Virus record (IMG/VR): IMGVR_UViG_3300042894_003212
Location: 1 to 21,225 of that record
Direction: 5' to 3' (one strand)
DNA from: a virus
Length of the DNA stretch: 21,225 bases
Part shown: one piece after another, positions 16,101 to 21,225 of the stretch
How the letters are laid out: every line of letters starts with the position of its first letter
Numbering within the stretch: the stretch's first letter is position 1
Position numbers and translations under genes: made by a program
The notes under the pieces: model-generated
The model's input: only the letters and a program-made list of their open reading frames with translations
Database searches by the model: none
What the model was told of the DNA's origin: nothing

Positions 16101-18961
16101 CAAATTTCACATACTATCTTGGTAGAAAGGATAGATTAGTGCTTACACCAGAGGGTGTGTTTAAGGTTGAGGAAGGCTTACCTGGTATCAATCCAAGATT
16201 GTCACCAATGTTACCAGATGTACTAAACGTGGCTGAGGTATCAGTTCCTGCCTATCCATCTCTTTCTGATACAGAGAAGTTAGTAGTCAGACCAGAAAGT
16301 AACATTCTAATTGATATTCTAACAAACAAGCGCTTCACAATGAGAGATATTTCAGTTCTTGAAAAGAGAATTGAAAGACTAGAATACTACACCACTCTCA
16401 ATATGCTAGAAAGCATTGCTCTATCAACAATGATTGCTGACCAGAATGGTGATCAAAGATTCCAAAATGGATTCTTTGTTGATCCATTCAACAGCCATGC
16501 ATTTGGTAGAACAGAAGACCCAGATTACAAGGTTGCTATTGACGAACAAAATGGCTTACTACGACCATTGTTTGAGCCACAAGTTATTGAAATGGAATTT
16601 GATACAAACCAGGACTCATATGGTGATGTTCAGATAACAGGCAACATGATTACGTTGCCATATGTGCATGAGGTGTACATTGATCAACCACATGCCTCTG
16701 ACCCTGTTAACGTATCAGGTACCCCAATTGCCTTTAGAGGCACAATTGATGTAAGACCAACAGTAAGAAACGATGTCGAGTTCTTAGCAAGACCAGCTTC
16801 AGTTGGTAGTACATCTAAGATTGCCCAAGCCTATAGTTCAATGGCTTCTGTCACTCCTGGCACAACACAGTACGGTTGGTGGAGAGAGGGTATTCAGAAT
16901 AATGACGATTACAACATTAAGTCTGGACCAAATGATGCAAGAAATGCTACCTCAATACCAATTGAAACAAATAAATCTGTAACGACCCAGAGTGGCGAGA
17001 AAGTACAGACTGGTATTGTGTATCTTTCAAAGGAAAGAGTGTATGCCTTTAAGGCTGTTGGTCTGAAGCCAAATACAATACACTACCTGTTTATCAACGA
17101 TAACAACAATTCAGAGTATGCAGCTCTTGGTGAGCTAAGTGGAACACCAAATGCAGGCGATGAAACATTTGTTACAAGATCAACACCATGGGGTACTATT
17201 TTAGAAACCGACTCACGTGGTGAAATGATTGGTAAGTTTATTGTACCAGCTCTCGCATTAAGATCAGGTACCCATAAGCTAACAATTAGAAACAGAAACA
17301 CATTGAATCGTGGTATTGATGAATCTTATGCTGATGCATACTTTACAGTAGACATCGCACTACAGCAGCCACCTATTATTGTTGATCCTCCTGTACCTCC
17401 ACCACCAGATGCAAACACACCTGCTAATACAGGTCTGCCACCACCAAGTAATAACTCAACAAACACAGTTATTACACTACCTGAAGCATTTGCAAGATTT
17501 ACATATACAGGTAACACAACCGTTGTGGCTACTCGTGATGCAAATGGCTATATCAGCAATGGTGTGTTCACGCTAACATTTACAGATGACAGCTTCGTTA
17601 AGAACGGAAGCATTACTGCATATGAGTGGAACTTCAATACTGGTGATTTCCCAGAAATTGGAATCCTAAATGTTAATACAACTCTAACAGGGGTTGGTCC
17701 TCATACAATTCCATTTACTACTGATAGATCAGTATTAGATGTTCTTGTAACATTAACGATTACAGACTCCGCTAATGAGAAGAAGAGCAATAGTCAGCAG
17801 ATTAGATTGACTAAGTTAATTCCACCACCAATAATTGTTGCTCCACCAGCAACACCACCTGCTGTACCAAATGTGGCACTAACATTTGTTGCTTCTGAAA
17901 TCAATCAAATATCTGATCCATTTATCTATGCAAACTGGAGCACAGATGCATATCTACCAAGCTTCACAGGGTTAAATTTACCTTACTTGAGCTTGACATA
18001 TGATGCAGGTGTGTCCCTAGGTACAAATACTGTTGTTAGAGTTATTGCTAAGCCATCAGTAGATTATCAAGGCTATATTGGTTGGACCGTAACACCAGTA
18101 TCAGCCACATCATTGAGAACATTTACTCAAGCCAACCTAACTCAAGTTTATGTTGAGACGGGTGGTAGTGGATACTCAAACAACGACACAATTAGATTCT
18201 CTAATGGTCAGGTTGATGCCTTTGCCACAATCTTCACAGATGATGCTGGTAGCATTAGCTATGTTGAGTTGGCATCGCGCGGTAACTTCTCAGATGGTAC
18301 ACCTGTAACACAGCAGACATTTACTGCTAATAGTACTATCTTCAATAACTTTACATTATCCACCTCAAGTACAAACACAAGCATCCAAGTTACAGTTAAT
18401 GGCCTTGTACAATCCCCAGGTGTTGATTACCAAGTAACAGGTGGTGGTACAACTCTAAACTTTACAACAAATCTTGACTTTTCTGTAAGTCCTGATGTGG
18501 CTGTCGTTTCATATAATGTAACAGGCGTTACCCCTGGTACAGGATTCAAGCCAGCGGAACAAATTAGAGTACAGATTGCAAACACAACCAACCCAGCTAA
18601 TAGCACCAATGGCAATACCTCTGGTGGTACTGGAGCAGTGTTGACGCTAGTACCAGGTGTTGTATTTAATTCAACGCCAACAAATTCACCAAGATGCGCA
18701 AATGACTCTATTACACTATACTCAAATACAGGCCCTGATTCAGAGACAGTTGTACTTGTCAAGGCTGATTTCTATCTATCAAATGGCTATGCAAACTCAA
18801 TTGGTAACACATCCCAGCACTTTACATTAAAGACAACATCTGCTGTTCCAGTACGAGAACCACAACCTACAGGTCCCGGCGGCGGCGGTGGAAATGCAGG
18901 ATCTGGTGGTGGCGGAGTCTTGAAAAATGAGTATGTCAGAAATAGATATATGAAAGTATAA
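13133..18961 (+). CDS. Large DUF4815-like virion structural protein with C-terminal beta domains
   Basis: The protein has 1942 residues. The N-terminus, YFDDYNEDKNFHRVLFRPSV then QARELNQVQSILQNQIERFG, is the hallmark of the DUF4815 family of large tail or baseplate-associated proteins in marine myoviruses. Residues 672-741 repeat the GT..F small module seen in the gp8 homologue. Residues about 1311-1407 (LKPNTIHYLFINDN ... GEMIGKFIVPALALRSGTHK) resemble a conserved C-terminal structural domain of marine phage proteins. Beyond it lie a Pro-rich linker (PPIIVDPPVPPPP), an Ig/PKD-like domain (about 1450-1560), a second similar linker (PPPIIVAPPATPP), G-x-G-Y and VNGLVQSPGVDY modules, and a Gly-rich end (GPGGGGGNAGSGGGG). 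The ATG has AGAGG about 8 bases upstream. The exact place in the virion is not known; peripheral baseplate or fibre attachment is inferred. Confidence 0.8.
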   Translation: MALDIANTVLNASPYFDDYNEDKNFHRVLFRPSVAVQARELNQVQSILQNQIERFGQHIFKDGTIIKGCGLSYLNRIDYVSINDQFDTNTSLSSTNTQFVNAIAVGSNSGVVAQIISAREGFKASSNPARFFIQYTQPGFNNQRTFDQNETISIYQPGKSYIDKVILQVNTVITVNTTNFPVGSKLINNVNQARGFVVNAYANTFGNYVELRNVRKTFATGDALVLSTDAAVTANVVSVDYESYANSLIDTVLTLTNNTELGYTSLGFAHGVVVSPGIIFHKGHFVKVDAHTTITNEDTPDPSGKILYFKTEEEVIKETDDSSLYDNASGTTNINAPGAHRLKLTSTLIARNKNGANTISNTDIAFPIVEFGNNGPIFQKTNTEYNIIGDELAKRTFEESGHYVVKPFTILTKPHGSDSDKFVYEVGQGLSYVKGKRIEFLNNQNVEGRKGVDTISESEQPITMAYGNYVIVDDLRGYFPVNQSVEVRFYNAAQDAVSGERLPVANTATGTIVGYANIRAVTYIDSSTALKGSHLAQYRLYIFNYRPVGTFTFQDARSVVYDDGSNAQAFADLVLTGGVPVLQESTQTPLFFSLNAKAVKNLRNSNNVSDTDYFYTAANTAGAQLQSTGLLTFGIGSLQGILGFTGSSNADELKVDVIVADANAQCASALVGTVAASATNIITGTSTLFTEDFVPGECIRFTGLPSANTHRIVSITNSTSMTINTAVSVVANTYTRVHLRGSTIALNPAAGNKRTMVVNPGTETATINLGNTYVGTTNVVVRFQALNNEANPISKRINRNSVVIINTANNVGGNTGPWSLGVPDALRLTGVYIGSNSSNFVTQTNRVNDFILDNGQRDTHYDHARISLSPASPLTTLANTFLLVQFDCFTANVTAGEGFFSVESYQANDAATANTELTLRTYEIPSYTTTFANTVVTYDLRDVIDFRPYKANTANITSSFTSATINPPATNTFNSNTTTYTPYPGSTLTTNFTYYLGRKDRLVLTPEGVFKVEEGLPGINPRLSPMLPDVLNVAEVSVPAYPSLSDTEKLVVRPESNILIDILTNKRFTMRDISVLEKRIERLEYYTTLNMLESIALSTMIADQNGDQRFQNGFFVDPFNSHAFGRTEDPDYKVAIDEQNGLLRPLFEPQVIEMEFDTNQDSYGDVQITGNMITLPYVHEVYIDQPHASDPVNVSGTPIAFRGTIDVRPTVRNDVEFLARPASVGSTSKIAQAYSSMASVTPGTTQYGWWREGIQNNDDYNIKSGPNDARNATSIPIETNKSVTTQSGEKVQTGIVYLSKERVYAFKAVGLKPNTIHYLFINDNNNSEYAALGELSGTPNAGDETFVTRSTPWGTILETDSRGEMIGKFIVPALALRSGTHKLTIRNRNTLNRGIDESYADAYFTVDIALQQPPIIVDPPVPPPPDANTPANTGLPPPSNNSTNTVITLPEAFARFTYTGNTTVVATRDANGYISNGVFTLTFTDDSFVKNGSITAYEWNFNTGDFPEIGILNVNTTLTGVGPHTIPFTTDRSVLDVLVTLTITDSANEKKSNSQQIRLTKLIPPPIIVAPPATPPAVPNVALTFVASEINQISDPFIYANWSTDAYLPSFTGLNLPYLSLTYDAGVSLGTNTVVRVIAKPSVDYQGYIGWTVTPVSATSLRTFTQANLTQVYVETGGSGYSNNDTIRFSNGQVDAFATIFTDDAGSISYVELASRGNFSDGTPVTQQTFTANSTIFNNFTLSTSSTNTSIQVTVNGLVQSPGVDYQVTGGGTTLNFTTNLDFSVSPDVAVVSYNVTGVTPGTGFKPAEQIRVQIANTTNPANSTNGNTSGGTGAVLTLVPGVVFNSTPTNSPRCANDSITLYSNTGPDSETVVLVKADFYLSNGYANSIGNTSQHFTLKTTSAVPVREPQPTGPGGGGGNAGSGGGGVLKNEYVRNRYMKV

Positions 18962-18977
18962 TAATTGAGGAATAACG

Positions 18978-20687
18978 ATGTCAGATGCAATAAAATATAC
19001 AAGTCTTTCACAAACATTTAGAGTAACAGCTCCACCAGGAGTCCCTGGTGTTTATGTTTCGAAGCTTGGTTTATTCTTTAAAAAGAAATCCGATTCATTA
19101 GGCGTACAAGCATTTTTGATGCAGGTTACCAACAATCTACCTGATCAAGATAAGATTATTCCAAACTCTCTTGTGACAGTTGACACAGAGAATGTTGCCA
19201 TATCCACTGATGGATCATCCGAAACACAATTTGTTTTCCCTCAACTAGTTTATCTAAATGCTGGGGAAACTTATGCATTTGGTATCAAGGCTATTGGCAA
19301 CTCTCCTGACTATGAAGTTTGGGTTGGTGAACTAGGAAGAAGAGACCTAGCTACAGATAAGCCAATTGGTTCAAACCCAGTTGTTGAAACAGCTTACTTT
19401 GCAGGTAACAAGCAAAAGTATGCTGACTTAATTAACCAGGATATTAAGTTTAATCTTTATAGAGCCAGATTTACAGCCACAAGTGGTACTGCAGCATTAA
19501 GAAATAATAATACAGAAGTTATTTCATTCTATAATCTATCTAATATCACAGGTACAATTGACATTAGAGCAGGAGACCATGTTTATGCCTGGTCCAATGC
19601 TTATGTTAATACATCTGCAAATGCTGTAGTAACTAAACTAGATACAGTTAATAACTTACTATATGTAAAGAACTCTTCAGGCAATTTTACAGCAAACACG
19701 GATATTGTATTCGTAAGAACTGGTGAAGAAGGAAACCCATCATCTAATAACTCTGGTATGCTAGGCGTAGCAAGAATTGACAGTACAGCAAATAATGGTC
19801 TAACCAAGTTTGCCTACCATGCAATTGTACCAAAACTAGCTATAAACAAGATTCCATTTACTGGCGTTACACTTACATATAAGGGCGCAAAGTATAATGG
19901 AACAAAGTATGTTCAGGATGATAATAAGCTAATTGATAATAATACAGAATTAGAATTTAGAGATAGAACAAGATATTGGCTTGGCGAGACAGATGAGAGA
20001 GACGCAACCAATGAATTTAGAACAGGTGTAACTCCATCTGGCAAGCAGTGTTCAAATTCCTCTATTATTATTGAAGCAGCCATTAGTTCCGATAATGATT
20101 ATATTTCTCCAGCAATTGACTTAACTCGTAATAATGTTATTCTATTGCGCAATGTTGTTAATGCAAATACAACAAATGAGCATAAAGATGGTGGTGGTGC
20201 TAAATCAAGATACATCTCTAAGGTTATTACACTAGAGGATGAGCAGGAAGCAGAAGATCTAAGAATCTTTATTACTGCTAATAAGCCAGCCAATACAGAA
20301 ATTCATGTCTATACAAAGGTATGGAGTGACACAGATCCAGAACCATTTGATACAAAGGTCTGGTCTAAGATGACATACGAAAATCCAGCCACAGTTAGAA
20401 ACACTAATGCACCAGAAGAGTATCTAGAATATGTTTACTCATTTGCAACAAGTGCAACTCTTGCTGGTAATGCATTAGCTGCATTCCAGGCAAACAACAC
20501 TGTACCTGTTTCATATCTTGGAGCTAACTCAACAGGTGGCGTAACTGGTGGTCCAGTATATGGTGGCAGTGGCTATAATAAAGTTATTAAAAAGTTTGCT
20601 GTTAAATTGGTATTGACTTCTGATACTGGTTTAGAGCATCTTTATCCTAAGGTTAATGATTTAAGAGTTATTGCTCTACAGATGTAA
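18978..20687 (+). CDS. Virion structural protein, companion of the DUF4815-like protein
   Basis: The protein has 569 residues. The N-terminal 170 residues form a recognisable marine-phage module: LSQTFRVTAPPGVPGVYVSK, LGLFFKKKSDSLGVQAFLMQ, FVFPQLVYLNAGETYAFGIK and SPDYEVWVGELGRRDL. It resembles segments usually found in large tail or fibre-attachment proteins next to DUF4815-type sequences. Residues about 172-260 carry another small beta module (NITGTIDIRAGDHVYAW), and the rest is beta-rich (RDRTRYWLGETDERD, NTEIHVYTKVWSDTDPEPFD). There is no signal peptide or membrane segment. The ATG at 18978 has GAGG about 8 bases upstream and lies 16 bases after the preceding stop. Gene order suggests joint assembly with the 1942-residue protein. 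The biochemical role is unknown. Confidence 0.72.
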   Translation: MSDAIKYTSLSQTFRVTAPPGVPGVYVSKLGLFFKKKSDSLGVQAFLMQVTNNLPDQDKIIPNSLVTVDTENVAISTDGSSETQFVFPQLVYLNAGETYAFGIKAIGNSPDYEVWVGELGRRDLATDKPIGSNPVVETAYFAGNKQKYADLINQDIKFNLYRARFTATSGTAALRNNNTEVISFYNLSNITGTIDIRAGDHVYAWSNAYVNTSANAVVTKLDTVNNLLYVKNSSGNFTANTDIVFVRTGEEGNPSSNNSGMLGVARIDSTANNGLTKFAYHAIVPKLAINKIPFTGVTLTYKGAKYNGTKYVQDDNKLIDNNTELEFRDRTRYWLGETDERDATNEFRTGVTPSGKQCSNSSIIIEAAISSDNDYISPAIDLTRNNVILLRNVVNANTTNEHKDGGGAKSRYISKVITLEDEQEAEDLRIFITANKPANTEIHVYTKVWSDTDPEPFDTKVWSKMTYENPATVRNTNAPEEYLEYVYSFATSATLAGNALAAFQANNTVPVSYLGANSTGGVTGGPVYGGSGYNKVIKKFAVKLVLTSDTGLEHLYPKVNDLRVIALQM

Positions 20688-20688
20688 T

Positions 20689-20898
20689 ATGGAAAGAGAT
20701 GTAATTTACAGAGTCCAGGAAAATCCTGACTATATAAGAGATATAGAAACAAATGCTGTGTTAAATACTAATACAGCTAAGTTGAGAGATTATAAACTTA
20801 GAAAGAAGCAAAACAAAAAGATACAGGACTTACAAAGTGAAGTTGCAGAATTAAAGGCACTTCTTAAAGCTGTACTTGAGGAAAGAAAATGTCAGTAA
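20689..20898 (+). CDS. Small coiled-coil protein, function unknown
   Basis: The protein has 69 residues from ATG 20689; a TTG at 20671 in the same frame would overlap the previous gene and is less likely. The N-terminal part, DVIYRVQENPDYIRDIETNA then VLNTNTAKLRDYKLRKK, matches the pattern of a small protein often found among structural genes of marine T4-like phages (a short beta segment ending in a conserved VLN-T). Residues about 36-66 (KLRDYKLRKKQNKKIQDLQ and EVAELKALLKAVLEE) form a charged coiled coil, suggesting oligomerisation or attachment to a fibre. The start is one base after the upstream stop, with no strong ribosome binding site, so translation is probably coupled. The end overlaps the next gene by 10 bases. 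Confidence 0.7.
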   Translation: MERDVIYRVQENPDYIRDIETNAVLNTNTAKLRDYKLRKKQNKKIQDLQSEVAELKALLKAVLEERKCQ

Positions 20899-21225
20899 CA
20901 ATTAATTCAATTGATGCAAATTCAGATACATTTGCAAGTTGGGTTGCCATCACTAACCAAATGGCACAAACAATTAGTAATGCTGTAATTACTGCTAATA
21001 CCTCTGAGGGTGTTACTGGCAACGCCACTGCTAATTTTAATTCTAAGCTCTGGGGTAAGTTTGCCGCAAACACAATTTTAATTGGCAACACCCTCACTTC
21101 CAATGTCACTGGTGCCAATGTTGGTATTGAAGCCAATCTAGAACTTAAATCAGCTTTCAAGTTCTATACAGTTGGTGACCTAAGTGTCAAGGGTAACATT
21201 ATTATCGATACAACTTCTAAGCTAA
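20889..21225 (+). CDS. N-terminal part of a probable fibre or other structural protein (cut by window end)
   Basis: An open frame starts at ATG 20889, inside the end of the coiled-coil gene, with GAGG about 7 bases upstream. It stays open for 112 codons to the window end. The N-terminus, MSVTINSIDANSDTFASWVA then ITNQMAQTISNAVITANT, resembles the leader of marine-phage fibre proteins, in which a short DTF..W..N segment comes before Asn/Thr-rich beta repeats. Later residues (NTLTSNVTGANVGIEANLEL, GDLSVKGNIIIDT) show strand-like alternation. The rest of the gene is not visible, so the family is tentative. Confidence 0.65.
   Translation, partial: MSVTINSIDANSDTFASWVAITNQMAQTISNAVITANTSEGVTGNATANFNSKLWGKFAANTILIGNTLTSNVTGANVGIEANLELKSAFKFYTVGDLSVKGNIIIDTTSKL

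Noticed and set aside
18951-18977. Late promoter before the 569-residue gene (TATAATAA near 18957)
   Set aside because: It differs from TATAAATA at two positions, and the neighbouring perfect boxes suggest a strict consensus is used. The gene can be read from upstream.
20671-20688. TTG start at 20671 for the coiled-coil protein
   Set aside because: It would overlap the end of the 569-residue gene and add residues (LYRCN) that do not fit the small family. ATG 20689 directly after the stop is more likely.

Overview
The window is a late structural (baseplate and tail-fibre) segment of a T4-like contractile-tailed phage. The most likely source is a marine myovirus related to cyanophages or pelagiphages. 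Evidence for this: recognisable T4 gene 25, gene 6 and gene 8 homologues in T4 order on one strand; two perfect T4-type late promoter boxes (TATAAATA); AT-rich DNA with strong use of AGA for Arg; and large marine-phage structural families (a DUF4815-like protein and its partners). No host genes, RNA genes, integrase, IS element or CRISPR array were seen. The window looks like a fragment of a phage genome or metagenomic contig.

Layout, all on the + strand and almost without gaps: (1) bases 1-57, the tail of an upstream gene, possibly a PAAR spike-tip protein; (2) a late promoter at 58-65; (3) gene 25 homologue, 87-509; (4) gene 6 homologue, 511-2310; (5) a 661-aa conserved structural protein at the gene 7 position, 2310-4295; (6) a giant 2251-aa Thr-rich repeat protein, 4292-11047, with a Gly-rich module inside it; (7) a second late promoter at 11035-11042; (8) a gene 8 homologue about twice the T4 length, 11070-13121; (9) a 1942-aa DUF4815-like structural protein, 13133-18961; (10) a 569-aa companion structural protein, 18978-20687; (11) a 69-aa coiled-coil protein, 20689-20898; (12) the start of another probable fibre or structural protein, 20889 to the window end. 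Every gap between genes is under 30 bases.

The products probably act together. The gp25, gp6, 661-aa and gp8 proteins would form the baseplate wedges. The 1942-aa and 569-aa proteins would be peripheral baseplate or fibre-attachment parts. The 2251-aa repeat protein and the truncated last gene are candidate host-contact fibres.

The most unusual item is the 2251-aa protein. In the stretches checked it keeps an unbroken two-residue alternation, with Thr, aromatic or basic residues at every second position. It holds two separate sets of 54-residue tandem repeats on either side of a Gly-rich insert, has a QTDSGAGT motif confined to its C-terminal part, and ends without any capping domain. At its 5' end a common small beta module appears to be cut in two by the ATGA junction with the preceding gene.
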